Positions 44,490 to 52,337 of a stretch of DNA of 63,995 nt are shown here, piece by piece (position 1 is the stretch's first letter; every line of letters starts with the position of its first letter). Below the pieces are notes generated by a model that did not search any database, was not told the DNA's origin, and saw only the letters and a list, made by a program, of their open reading frames with translations. The position numbers and the translations under genes are program-made. Source of the stretch: Pseudomonas sp. UBA4617 (GTDB taxonomy: Bacteria > Pseudomonadota > Gammaproteobacteria > Pseudomonadales > Pseudomonadaceae); contig NZ_DGIR01000025.1 in the NCBI RefSeq assembly GCF_002386445.1, forward strand, positions 1 to 63,995, read 5' to 3'.

Positions 44490-44693
44490 TATTATTGCCA
44501 GAATGCCCGCGAACAGGCCTCAGAACTGATGGGCTATGCCCGCGACTTGTCCATCGACGGACTGATGGAAGACAAACCCCAGCTACTCTGGGCCTCGCAC
44601 TACCTCTGCGCCTTGGCCAAGGCCCTGCTCGATGATGCCGAACTGGGCATGATGAAAAGCGCTGAAAACCGCAGTCCCGCCGTTCCACTCTGA
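44490..44693 (+). pseudogene. 5'-truncated DUF3077/DUF6124-like small gene
   Basis: The frame reads YYCQNAREQASELM, then GYARDLSIDGLMEDKPQLLW, then ASHYLCALAKALLDDAELGM, a helical pattern like the small DUF3077/DUF6124 proteins of pseudomonads. The conserved first helix lies upstream of the only ATG (44529), and that helix has no start codon before it. The frame closes upstream inside the permease gene. So either a shorter 54-residue product is made from 44529, with a weak ribosome site, or the gene lost its 5' end when it became joined to the permease gene. Confidence 0.4.
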
Positions 44694-44711
44694 GCGGCTG
44701 TGAAAACGGAA

Positions 44712-44730
44712 GGGGCTGCAAAGCAGCCCC
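44712..44730 (-). terminator. Hairpin after the MscS-family gene
   Basis: GGGGCTGC pairs with GCAGCCCC over AAA, and on the minus strand the stem is followed by TTCCGTTTT, 8 bp after the stop codon. The T-run is broken, so this is moderate evidence only. Confidence 0.5.
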
Positions 44731-44737
44731 GGCACTC

Positions 44738-46039
44738 TCAAACCTCGTTCATTTCCTCAAGCCGGTGCGGCGTCGGTTCAGGCACCGCACGCCCTGCCAG
44801 CCCCACCCGCATGTCATTGCCACTTGGCTGCTGATACAAGCTCAGCCCAAACTCCGGCAACACCGCCAACAGGTAATCGAAGATATCCCCCTGAATCCGC
44901 TCGTAATCCGCCCATACCGTGGTGGTGGTAAAGCAGTAGATCTCCAGCGGCACGCCCTCGGCGGTGGTCTGCATCTGCCGCACCATGCAGGTCATGTTCG
45001 GGTGCACGTTGGGGTGGTTCTTCAGGTAGGCCAGGGCAAAGGCGCGGAAGGTGCCGAGGTTGGTGAGCCTGCGGCGGTTGGCCGACAGCTCGGCCACTGG
45101 CCCCATGGCTTCGTTCCAGCGCTGCAGCTCCTGGCGCTTGGCGGCCAGGTAGTCGGCCAGCAGGTGCACCTGGCTCAGGCGCTGTTCCTCTTCGCGGGTG
45201 AGGAAGCGCACCCCGGCGGCATCGATGAACAGGCTGCGCTTGATGCGCCGGCCACCGGACTGCTGCATGCCACGGTAGTTGCGGAACGACTCGCTCATCA
45301 GGCGCCAGGTGGGGATGGAGACGATGGTCTTGTCGAAGTTCTGCACCTTCACCGTGTGCAGGGTAATGTCGACCACATCGCCATCGGCACCGACCTGCGG
45401 CATTTCGATCCAGTCACCCACGTGCAGCATGTCGTTGCTGGTCAGCTGCACGCTGGCGACGAACGACAGCAGGGTGTCCTTGTACACCAACAGCAGCACC
45501 GCCGACATCGCACCCAGGCCCGACAGCAGCAACAGCGGCGAGCGGTCGATCAGGGTGGCGACGATGACGATGGCGGCGAAGATCCACAGCATCATCTTGG
45601 CCAGTTGCACGTAGCCCTTGATCGAGCGGGTGCGGGCGTGTTCGGTGCGGGCGTAGATGTCGAGCAGGGCATCCAGCAGGCACGACAGCGCCAGGGTCAG
45701 GAACAGCAGGGTGAAGGCCAGGGCGACATTGCCGAGGAAGTGCTGGGCGGTATCGGACAGCTCCGGCACCAGTTTCAGGCCGAATTGCAGCACCAGCGAC
45801 GGCGTGGTCTGCGCCAGGCGGTGGAAGACCTTGTTGTTGCGCAAGTCGTCCAGCCACCTCAGCGCCGGCTGGCGGGCCAGCAGGCGGGCGCCATGCAGCA
45901 CCAGGAAGCGCGCCAGACGGCCGATGACCAGGGAGATCAGCAGCAGCACCGCCAGGCCAATGGCCGCGTGCAGCACCGGGTGTCGGTCAAGGGTGCCCCA
46001 CAGGTCGAGGGAGTCACGCCAGATTCGTTGGATATCCAT
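44738..46039 (-). CDS. Small-conductance mechanosensitive channel, YbdG-like
   Basis: This 433-residue inner-membrane protein has about five membrane helices and the MscS beta domain. The pore helix area reads LLLLSGLGAMSAVLLLVYKD, then DTLLSFVASVQLTSNDMLHV, and the cytoplasmic domain begins GDWIEMPQVGADGDVVDIT. It releases solutes on osmotic downshock. Its length and long loop match E. coli YbdG (MscM) better than the 286-residue MscS. It diverges from a DEAD-box helicase gene, and a small hairpin follows the stop. Confidence 0.9.
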   Translation of the reverse strand: MDIQRIWRDSLDLWGTLDRHPVLHAAIGLAVLLLISLVIGRLARFLVLHGARLLARQPALRWLDDLRNNKVFHRLAQTTPSLVLQFGLKLVPELSDTAQHFLGNVALAFTLLFLTLALSCLLDALLDIYARTEHARTRSIKGYVQLAKMMLWIFAAIVIVATLIDRSPLLLLSGLGAMSAVLLLVYKDTLLSFVASVQLTSNDMLHVGDWIEMPQVGADGDVVDITLHTVKVQNFDKTIVSIPTWRLMSESFRNYRGMQQSGGRRIKRSLFIDAAGVRFLTREEEQRLSQVHLLADYLAAKRQELQRWNEAMGPVAELSANRRRLTNLGTFRAFALAYLKNHPNVHPNMTCMVRQMQTTAEGVPLEIYCFTTTTVWADYERIQGDIFDYLLAVLPEFGLSLYQQPSGNDMRVGLAGRAVPEPTPHRLEEMNEV

Positions 46040-46180
46040 GGGCTTGCGTACAGTCTTGTTGCCAAACGAAGCGCCATTAGAGCGCGGATGGCGGTGAAGT
46101 TGCCAAAAGAAATTCGGCTAAGGCGGCAGAAAACGTTACCCTATGCAACTGAATTTCCGCACTTGCCTGAGGTTATCTCC

Positions 46181-47503
46181 GTGTTCTCCCAATTCGCCCT
46201 GCACGAACGCCTGCTTAAAGCCGTGGCCGAGCTTAACTTTGTCGAGCCAACCCCGGTGCAGGCCGCGGCCATCCCCCTGGCCCTGCAAGGGCGTGACCTG
46301 CGCGTGACCGCACAGACCGGCAGCGGCAAGACCGCAGCCTTCGTGCTGCCACTGCTCAACCGCCTGGTCGACTTGCGCGAGCGCCGTGTGGAGATCCGCG
46401 CGCTGATCCTGCTGCCGACCCGTGAACTGGCCCAGCAAACCCTCAAGCAGGTGCAACTGTTCGCGCAGTTCACCTACATCAAGGCCGGCCTGGTCACCGG
46501 TGGTGAAGACTTCAAGGAACAGGCCGCCATGCTGCGCAAGGTGCCGGACGTGCTGATCGGCACCCCGGGCCGCCTGCTTGAGCAGCTGAATGCCGGCAAC
46601 CTCGACCTGTCCCATGTGCAGGTGCTGATCCTCGACGAAGCCGACCGCATGCTCGACATGGGCTTCGCCGAAGACATGGAGCGCCTGTGCAAGGAGTGCG
46701 AGAACCGCCAGCAAACCCTGCTGTTCTCGGCCACCACCGGCGGCGCGGCGCTGCGCGACATGATCGGCAAGGTGCTGAAAGACCCGGAACACCTGATGCT
46801 CAACAGCGTCTCGCAGCTGGCCGAAGGCACCCGCCAGCAGATCATCACCGCCGACCACGACCAGCACAAAGAGCAGATCGTGCAATGGCTGCTGGCCAAC
46901 GAGACGTTCGACAAGGCGATCATCTTCACCAACACCCGCGCCCTGGCCGACCGCATCTACGGTCACCTGGTGGCCAAGGACGTCAAGGCCTTCGTGCTGC
47001 ACGGCGAAAAGGACCAGAAGGACCGCAAGCTGGCCCTGGAGCGCTTCAAGCAGGGCAGCTCCAAGGTGCTGGTGGCCACCGACGTGGCCGCGCGTGGCCT
47101 GGATATCGACGGGCTGGACCTGGTCATCAACTTCGACATGCCGCGCAGCGGTGACGAGTACGTGCACCGCGTGGGCCGTACCGGCCGTGCCGGTGGCGAA
47201 GGCCTGGCAATCTCGCTGATCACCCACAACGACTGGAACCTGATGTCGAGCATCGAGCGCTACCTCAAGCAGCAGTTCGAGCGCCGGGTGATCAAGGAAG
47301 TGAAGGGCACCTACAGCGGGCCGAAGAAGGTCAAGGCCTCGGGCAAGGCGGCCGGCAGCAAGAAGAAAAAGGTCGAGAAGAAATCGGGTGACAAGAAAGC
47401 CGCAGCCAAGCGCAAGCCAACCGCCAAGCCGAAGGCCAATGCACCACTGACCAGCGCCGATGGCCTGGCGCCGTTGAAGAAGCGCAAGGCGGCGGCGGAG
47501 TAA
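46181..47503 (+). CDS. DEAD-box RNA helicase (SrmB-like)
   Basis: This 440-residue helicase has Q-motif PTPVQAAAIPLALQ, Walker A AQTGSGKTAAF, DEAD at 152-155 (VLILDEADRMLDMGFA), SAT, and ARGLDIDGLDLVINFD with HRVGRTGRAG. The C-terminal tail of about 70 residues is lysine-rich (KKVKASGKAAGSKKKKVEKK) and likely binds RNA. The overall pattern is closest to SrmB, which helps assemble the large ribosomal subunit. The GTG start at 46181 has GAGG 8 nt upstream; a longer open frame upstream overlaps the mscS gene and is discarded. Confidence 0.9.
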   Translation: MFSQFALHERLLKAVAELNFVEPTPVQAAAIPLALQGRDLRVTAQTGSGKTAAFVLPLLNRLVDLRERRVEIRALILLPTRELAQQTLKQVQLFAQFTYIKAGLVTGGEDFKEQAAMLRKVPDVLIGTPGRLLEQLNAGNLDLSHVQVLILDEADRMLDMGFAEDMERLCKECENRQQTLLFSATTGGAALRDMIGKVLKDPEHLMLNSVSQLAEGTRQQIITADHDQHKEQIVQWLLANETFDKAIIFTNTRALADRIYGHLVAKDVKAFVLHGEKDQKDRKLALERFKQGSSKVLVATDVAARGLDIDGLDLVINFDMPRSGDEYVHRVGRTGRAGGEGLAISLITHNDWNLMSSIERYLKQQFERRVIKEVKGTYSGPKKVKASGKAAGSKKKKVEKKSGDKKAAAKRKPTAKPKANAPLTSADGLAPLKKRKAAAE

Positions 47504-47533
47504 TCGGCGCCCCTCACAGGCTGATGCGTTCTT

Positions 47534-47649
47534 TGTAGGAGCGGCCTTGCGCCGCGAAAGGGCTGCGAAGCAGCCCCGAGATTTTCCACACTGACGCATC
47601 CATCCGGGGCCGCTTTGCGGCCCTTTCGCGGCGCAAGGCCGCTCCTACA
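47534..47649. repeat. Second-family REP: 30-bp perfect inverted repeat
   Basis: 47534-47563 and 47620-47649 are exact reverse complements over 30 nt (core TGTAGGAGCGGCCTTGCGCC). The interior adds smaller stems: GGGCTGC/GCAGCCC, and GGGCCGC/GCGGCCC around a TTT loop. It differs from the CCGGCCTCTTCGCGGG family and lies between two convergent genes. The inner hairpin recurs at the right edge of the window. Confidence 0.85.
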
Positions 47650-47672
47650 GGGCGCACGCCGGCTGCAAGCGG

Positions 47673-47945
47673 TCAGTCAGCCTTCTTCTCTGCCGCTTTC
47701 AGCTCCTTGATCCGCTTGTCGATCAGCTGACACTTGTCGGGCAAGTCCTTGCTCGCCGTTCCCAGCTCCATTCCTTGCAGCTCGTCATTGATCTCCTTGG
47801 CCTTCTGCGGGTTCTGCTCGGTCAACTGGGTAACCAACCCGGCCAGCTCTTCTCGTTTCTGCGTCGCTTCCTCCGGTGTGCAGGCCCAGACGGGCAGGGC
47901 GCAGAACAGGGCCGTGGCGCAGGCAATGGGCAGCAGCGGTTTCAT
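47673..47945 (-). CDS. Small secreted helical protein of unknown function
   Basis: This 90-residue precursor has a signal peptide (MKPLLPIACATALFCALPVW, cut near WA|CTPEE) and an entirely helical, charged mature part with coiled-coil character (KREELAGLVTQLTEQNPQKA, then ELQGMELGTASKDLPDK). Two cysteines (one at the mature N terminus, one in DKCQL) could bridge. GGAGG lies 8 nt before the ATG. I do not recognise the family. It converges with the helicase gene across the second-family repeat. Confidence 0.75.
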   Translation of the reverse strand: MKPLLPIACATALFCALPVWACTPEEATQKREELAGLVTQLTEQNPQKAKEINDELQGMELGTASKDLPDKCQLIDKRIKELKAAEKKAD

Positions 47946-48162
47946 CCTTTATACCTCCGGCGGTGGTGATGCCCGGTGGAGGTGTGTGCCTGGCCGTTAG
48001 TTCAGCGGCTTCGACCGATGGCCATACCAGGGTTGATTGAGCCTTGGTCTGGTCGGTCACGTTGGTTCCGCTTCAAGCCGTAGTCCTTTTCCCAAAGAGT
48101 TCTGAAGCTATTGAAGAGCGATCGATTGCCCCCTAGCCTCGGCTTGAGTCAGGAGGCATCGT

Positions 48163-48282
48163 ATGTCCATTCGCCTGGATTCCGATGTCCTCGCCTGATT
48201 CAAGGGGCAGGGTAGCGGCTACCAGACCCGGATCAATCAGTTGTTGCGCCAGTACATGCAGGCGCAGCAGCGCCAACGCTGA
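48163..48282 (+). pseudogene. BrnA-like antitoxin remnant with internal stop
   Basis: From an ATG with a strong AGGAGG site 6 nt upstream, the frame reads MSIRLDSDVLA, stop (TGA), FKGQGSGYQTRINQLLRQYM, QAQQRQR, stop. This is the ribbon-helix-helix DNA-binding part of BrnA-type antitoxins, where the residue at the stop is normally Trp (TGG). Only one base separates it from an intact frame. No BrnT toxin gene is recognisable nearby. The rest of the 47946-48359 gap holds no other feature I can support. It may be a decayed toxin-antitoxin locus or a sequencing error. Confidence 0.6.
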
Positions 48283-48359
48283 GATCTTTCGGAACGCTCG
48301 GCAGTCGCGACGGGTCCCACCCTGTGTACCCCTTCCGTCCACAGCAGGAGCCCGTAGCC

Positions 48360-48755
48360 ATGAGCATCGCCTACGACTGGGACCTGATCGAACGCTTGCT
48401 GCACGAGGTGCAGAACGGCGCCGGTCACAGCTTCACGCCACGCCCTTATGCCGAGCAGCACGCTGCGGCCCTGGCCGCCAAGGGTGAGCCGGTGGGCGAC
48501 CTGGACCACCTTAAGACCCGTGCCTGCGAATACGAAAAGCTGCTGTTCGAACGTGGCTACATCGGAAGCCGTCCTGAAGAGGATGGCGGCAACGGCGAGA
48601 ACTTCGTGCTGACCGAACGCGGTTCGCGCCTGATGAGCCTGATCGACAGCAGCATCCCCGGCTTCGAGCACCCGCGCCAGGTGCTGGACGAGCAGGAGGA
48701 TGCGCTGGACGAAAACACCTTCGAGCAGGTGTCGGCGAAGGCGCAGATTGCCTGA
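48360..48755 (+). CDS. DUF2513-like putative DNA-binding protein
   Basis: This 131-residue protein has a pattern like the DUF2513 winged-helix family: an N-terminal helix WDLIERLLHEVQNGAGHSF, then HLKTRACEYEKLLFERGYIG and a C-terminal VLTERGSRLMSLIDSSI. The rest is acidic. AGGAG lies 9 nt before the ATG, and an alternative upstream start in the same frame lacks a ribosome site. Homologues in P. putida are sometimes labelled transcriptional regulators, but I cannot confirm DNA binding. It lies between the antitoxin remnant and an EamA permease. Confidence 0.6.
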   Translation: MSIAYDWDLIERLLHEVQNGAGHSFTPRPYAEQHAAALAAKGEPVGDLDHLKTRACEYEKLLFERGYIGSRPEEDGGNGENFVLTERGSRLMSLIDSSIPGFEHPRQVLDEQEDALDENTFEQVSAKAQIA

Positions 48756-48861
48756 GGTCGTTTTGAGGCTGGCAAGGGCAGCCCAGTAAACCCGATAATC
48801 GGTAGCTTCCGAACGCTGCCGAGCCCTTGCCCATGCCCATGATTACCCCGAAGGCCTGCCT

Positions 48862-49788
48862 ATGAGCGCGGTCCGCAAGCACCCTGACGCCTTTGCCTTC
48901 CAGGTAATGCTGGGGTTGTGCCTGATCTGGGGTTGCCAGCAGGTGCTGATCAAGACCGCCGCGGTCGACATCGCGCCGGTGATGCAGGCAGCCCTGCGCA
49001 ACGGCATTGCCGCCGTGCTGGTGGGGCTGATGCTGTGCTGGCGCGGTGGCTGGAGCCAGCTGGGCAGCACCTGGCGTGCCGGGGTGCTGGCGGGTGGCTT
49101 GTTCGGCCTTGAGTTTCTGTTCATCGCCGAGGGCTTGAAGCTGACCTCGGCGGCGCACATGTCGGTGTTTCTCTATACCGCGCCGGTGTTTACCGCGCTG
49201 GGCCTGCACTTCAGGTTGCCCAGCGAGCGCCTGCGGCTGTTGCAATGGCTGGGGATTCTGCTGGCCTTCGGTGGCATCGGCATGGCATTCGCCGGTGGCA
49301 TGTCGTTCGAGCAGATGGATGGTCGTACCCTGCTGGGGGATGCCTTCGGCGTGATTGCCGGCCTGGCCTGGGGGGCGACCACCGTGGTGGTGCGCTGCTC
49401 GCGGTTGTCGGAAGCGCCGGCAACCCTGACCCTGTTCTACCAGTTGGCCGTGGGCTTTGCCGGGCTGCTGCTGATTGCCCTGCTCAGCGGGCAGATCGGT
49501 GCGGTGGTGTTGACGCCGCTGGCTGTGGGCAGTGTGCTGTTCCAGGGTGTCGTGGTGTCGTTCATCAGTTACCTGACGTGGTTCTGGTTGCTGCGCAAAT
49601 ACCTGGCGTCGAACCTGGCGGTGTTCTCGTTCATCACCCCGCTGTTCGGGGTGACCTTTGGCGTGGTGCTGCTGGATGAGCCGTTGAGCATGAACTTCGT
49701 GATCGGGGCGTTGATGGTGCTGCTGGGGGTGATCCTGGTGAGTGCCGAGCCTTGGGTGAAGCAGCAATTGCGGCGGCTTGTGGGCTGA
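48862..49788 (+). CDS. EamA (DMT) family permease
   Basis: This 308-residue inner-membrane protein has ten helices in two EamA repeats, starting FAFQVMLGLCLIWGCQQVLI and ending FVIGALMVLLGVILVSAE. The charged middle loop (SCRLSEAPATLTL region) and the conserved LGVVLLDEPLS motif before helix 9 are typical. AAGG lies about 7 nt before the ATG. This is one of four EamA genes in the window; the substrate cannot be predicted. It converges on the MFS gene, 23 bp away. Confidence 0.85.
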   Translation: MSAVRKHPDAFAFQVMLGLCLIWGCQQVLIKTAAVDIAPVMQAALRNGIAAVLVGLMLCWRGGWSQLGSTWRAGVLAGGLFGLEFLFIAEGLKLTSAAHMSVFLYTAPVFTALGLHFRLPSERLRLLQWLGILLAFGGIGMAFAGGMSFEQMDGRTLLGDAFGVIAGLAWGATTVVVRCSRLSEAPATLTLFYQLAVGFAGLLLIALLSGQIGAVVLTPLAVGSVLFQGVVVSFISYLTWFWLLRKYLASNLAVFSFITPLFGVTFGVVLLDEPLSMNFVIGALMVLLGVILVSAEPWVKQQLRRLVG

Positions 49789-49811
49789 TGTGCGGCCTGA
49801 GCCGCCTTGAT

Positions 49812-50981
49812 TCAGGATGTAAGCTTGCCCTGACAGGGACTGCCTTGCTGTGCATTGCCAGCCAACCACACCAGCCCACCGGCCACCGCCAACCCACCCG
49901 CCGACAGCATCAGCGCGGGTTGCAGCCCGCCGCTGTAATGGCTGCTCAGCGCCGCCAGCAGCGGCCCGCTCAACTGCCCCAGGGCAAAGCACGCTGTCAG
50001 CAACCCGGCATTGCGCTGCGTGGCGTGTGGCGCCAGCTCTCGCGAACGTTGCATCACCAGCTGCATGCAAGCCAGGAATGGCGCGCCACATAGCACCACG
50101 CCCAAGGCCAGCCCGACACCCCCACCGATCAGGCAGGCCAGCACACCCAACCCTTGCAACCACAGAGTGGCGCTCAGCCAGGTAGAAGTACGCCCGCCGC
50201 GGCGCAGGCTCACCAGCAGTACACCCAGTGCCGCCGCCAGGCCGAACGCCGGCCAGAACAGGTCGGCCAGCCACTGCCCGAGAAACTGCTGACTGGCCAT
50301 CTGCGACAGGAAGGTGGCCGGCAGGATGTAACCCACGCCGTACAGGGCATACACCAGCCCCAGGCGGCCGATACCGACATGCCGTTGCAGGCCCTGCTGC
50401 ACAGACGGTGCTGGCGCTGCCTGCAGGGCCTGGGGTAGCCAGGGCCTGATCGCCAGCAGCATCAGCAGCGCCGCCACGGCATAGATCAGCCACAGCGCTG
50501 CCGAGCCCAGCCCCAGCCGATGTGCCAGCAGTGCCAGCAAGCCGGTCAGCGCGATACCCAGGCCGGGCCCGGCGAATACCAGCGCACCCAGGCGCCGGCG
50601 GTTATGGGCATTGGCCAGTTGCTGGCTGAGGCTGGTGATCATCACCAGCACCCAGGCACTGGCCACGCCCGTACCGAAGCGCAGCAGCAGGTGCCCCCAG
50701 AAGCCGTCGGTAGCCCACGACGCCAGGGTCAGTACCACGCACAGCCACAGCCCGCCCTGCAGGCGCAGGCGCACCTGGCCAGGCGAGCGGGCGAACATCG
50801 CATCGAGCGCGCCAAGGAAGTAGCCAAGGTAATTGGCCGCCGCCACCAGCCCGGCCGCCGTCAGGTCGAGCTGACCCTCGGCGATCAGTTGCGGCAGCTG
50901 CGGAGTCAGGGCGAAACGGCCAATGCCCATGGCCATCATCAGCGCGACGGCGCTGGCCAGCAGTTGAATGAGTGGTGACAT
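49812..50981 (-). CDS. YbfB/YjiJ family MFS permease
   Basis: This 389-residue protein has about twelve hydrophobic helices. The N terminus (IQLLASAVALMMAMGIGRFALTP), GLVAAANYLGYFLGALDAMF and TGLLALLAHRLGLGSA motifs match the YbfB/YjiJ group of the major facilitator superfamily, which is distinct from classical drug/H+ antiporters. AGGAG lies 7 nt before the ATG. It diverges from a LysR gene with a 15-bp palindrome between them, so it is the likely target of that regulator. Confidence 0.88.
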   Translation of the reverse strand: MSPLIQLLASAVALMMAMGIGRFALTPQLPQLIAEGQLDLTAAGLVAAANYLGYFLGALDAMFARSPGQVRLRLQGGLWLCVVLTLASWATDGFWGHLLLRFGTGVASAWVLVMITSLSQQLANAHNRRRLGALVFAGPGLGIALTGLLALLAHRLGLGSAALWLIYAVAALLMLLAIRPWLPQALQAAPAPSVQQGLQRHVGIGRLGLVYALYGVGYILPATFLSQMASQQFLGQWLADLFWPAFGLAAALGVLLVSLRRGGRTSTWLSATLWLQGLGVLACLIGGGVGLALGVVLCGAPFLACMQLVMQRSRELAPHATQRNAGLLTACFALGQLSGPLLAALSSHYSGGLQPALMLSAGGLAVAGGLVWLAGNAQQGSPCQGKLTS

Positions 50982-51035
50982 CACAGGTCTCCTGCACGGT
51001 GTAAACGATGACCGGCAGGTTAGGGCGGTTTTCTT

Positions 51036-51050
51036 TTCAATAAAATTGAA
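51036..51050. promoter_or_regulatory. Palindrome between the MFS and LysR genes
   Basis: TTCAAT-AAA-ATTGAA is a perfect 6-3-6 palindrome with a T-N11-A core (TCAATAAAATTGA), the LysR operator form. It lies 36 bp before the LysR start and 54 bp before the permease start. Confidence 0.6.
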
Positions 51051-51086
51051 TAATGATGATCAAGTTGTTCTGTTTTGGAGAATGTC

Positions 51087-51980
51087 GTGGAGTTCAGTCA
51101 GCTGCGTATCTTCCAGGCCGTGGCCGTGGAGGGCTCGCTCACCCGTGCCGCAGAGCGGCTGCACCGTGTTCCGTCCAATCTGTCGACACGCTTGCGCCAG
51201 CTTGAAGAACACCTGGGCGTCGAACTGTTCCTGCGGGAACGCCAGCGCCTGCAGCTGTCGCCTGCGGGCAAGGTGCTGCTGGACTACGCCCAGCGCCTGT
51301 CAGCCTTGCGCGACGAGGCCCAGGCCGCCGTGCGCGGCGGCCAGCCAGCCGGGGATTTTGTGCTGGGAACCATGTACAGCACGGCGGCAACGCATTTGCC
51401 GGGGTTACTGGCGCGTTATCATCAGGCCTATCCAGCGGTGAACCTGCAGGTGCGGGCGGCGCCCAGTGGCGAGCTGCTGGAGGGCCTGCTCAGCCACAGC
51501 CTGGACGCCGCACTGGTGGATGGTCCTCCAAGCCTGGCCGGGCTGGATGGGGTGCCGTTGTGCGACGAGCAACTGGTGCTGATCACCAGCCCCGAGCACC
51601 CGCCAGTGCACACGGCCCGGGACGTGGCGGGCAAGGCGGTGTTCACCTTCCGCCAGGGCTGCTCGTACCGCATGCGCCTGGAGGCCTGGTATGCCCATGC
51701 CCATACGCCGATGGGCCGGGTGATGGAGATCGAGTCGTACCAAAGCATGCTGGCCTGCGTGATCGCGGGTGCGGGGGTGGCAATGATGGCCCAGTCGATG
51801 CTCGATAGCCTGCCCGGGCGTGACCGGGTACGAGTACACCGGTTGCAGGCGCCGTTCGATCAGGCGGTCACCTGGTTGATGTGGCGCCAGGGCATGCGCG
51901 GGGCAAATTTGCAGGCATGGATTGACCTGCAACAAAGCGAAACGATTAACCAGTCGTCGGAACGCGCCGTTACGGCTTGA
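51087..51980 (+). CDS. LysR family transcriptional regulator
   Basis: This 297-residue regulator has an N-terminal helix-turn-helix (SLTRAAERLHRVPSNLSTRL) and an effector domain. The GTG start at 51087 has GGAG about 6 nt upstream; an in-frame TTG 12 bp earlier overlaps that site. It is divergently arranged with the YbfB/YjiJ permease gene, and a palindrome lies between them, a standard LysR arrangement. A block of CTGTA/TACAG half-sites follows its stop codon and probably belongs to the next gene. Confidence 0.9.
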   Translation: MEFSQLRIFQAVAVEGSLTRAAERLHRVPSNLSTRLRQLEEHLGVELFLRERQRLQLSPAGKVLLDYAQRLSALRDEAQAAVRGGQPAGDFVLGTMYSTAATHLPGLLARYHQAYPAVNLQVRAAPSGELLEGLLSHSLDAALVDGPPSLAGLDGVPLCDEQLVLITSPEHPPVHTARDVAGKAVFTFRQGCSYRMRLEAWYAHAHTPMGRVMEIESYQSMLACVIAGAGVAMMAQSMLDSLPGRDRVRVHRLQAPFDQAVTWLMWRQGMRGANLQAWIDLQQSETINQSSERAVTA

Positions 51981-52001
51981 TCCGCGTCAAAATGGCCCGT
52001 A

Positions 52002-52053
52002 TCTGTAGGTACAGAGGCATGCGTTATACAGAACATGGGACTATGATCTGTAT
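52002..52053. promoter_or_regulatory. Four CTGTA/TACAG half-sites upstream of a small gene
   Basis: TCTGTA-GG-TACAGA at 52002-52015 is a perfect 6-2-6 palindrome. ATACAGA at 52026-52032 and TCTGTAT at 52047-52053 form a second inverted pair with a 14-nt spacer. All four share the CTGTA/TACAG element and lie 50-100 bp before the 42-residue gene. The spacing (6 nt between CTG and CAG) excludes a LexA box. Confidence 0.5.
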
Positions 52054-52104
52054 GAAACATCTTAAGACTGAATTGCCGTGAGGCGGACCCGTCAAGGGGG
52101 CATT

Positions 52105-52233
52105 ATGAATAAACCACTGTACAACTGGCTCCATGACCTGGCTGTCGCCTTGGGGCTGATCCCACCACCCTTGCAGCCGGTACCGATTCCGACTGATGAA
52201 GAGCAGCGCAAGCGCCAACCGCGTCGTCGCTGA
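52105..52233 (+). CDS. Small conserved-looking 42-residue protein
   Basis: The ATG has AAGGGGG about 5 nt upstream. The predicted protein begins MNKPLYNWLHDLAVALGLIP, continues PPLQPVPIPTDEEQRKRQPR and ends RR: an amphipathic helix, a proline-rich linker, then a charged tail. A strong hairpin follows the stop and a regulator-site cluster precedes the start, so the gene has its own upstream and downstream signals. I recall similar short proteins in other pseudomonads but no function. Confidence 0.65.
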   Translation: MNKPLYNWLHDLAVALGLIPPPLQPVPIPTDEEQRKRQPRRR

Positions 52234-52243
52234 TACAGACAAA

Positions 52244-52273
52244 GGCCGCTGCACCTGTGCGGGTGCAGCGGCC
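52244..52273 (+). terminator. Hairpin after the small gene
   Basis: GGCCGCTGCACC pairs with GGTGCAGCGGCC, a perfect 12-bp stem with a 6-nt loop, 10 bp after the stop codon. It is followed by TCCTTGT, a poor T-run, so termination may be partial. Confidence 0.65.
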
Positions 52274-52337
52274 TCCTTGTATCTGGTCCATTGTTGCCGC
52301 CTGTACCGACGATGGGCCGGTGCAGGCGGTCGATCAA

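Noticed and set aside
52003..52014. LexA box
   Set aside because: CTGTAGGTACAG has CTG and CAG separated by 6 nt, but LexA needs 10.
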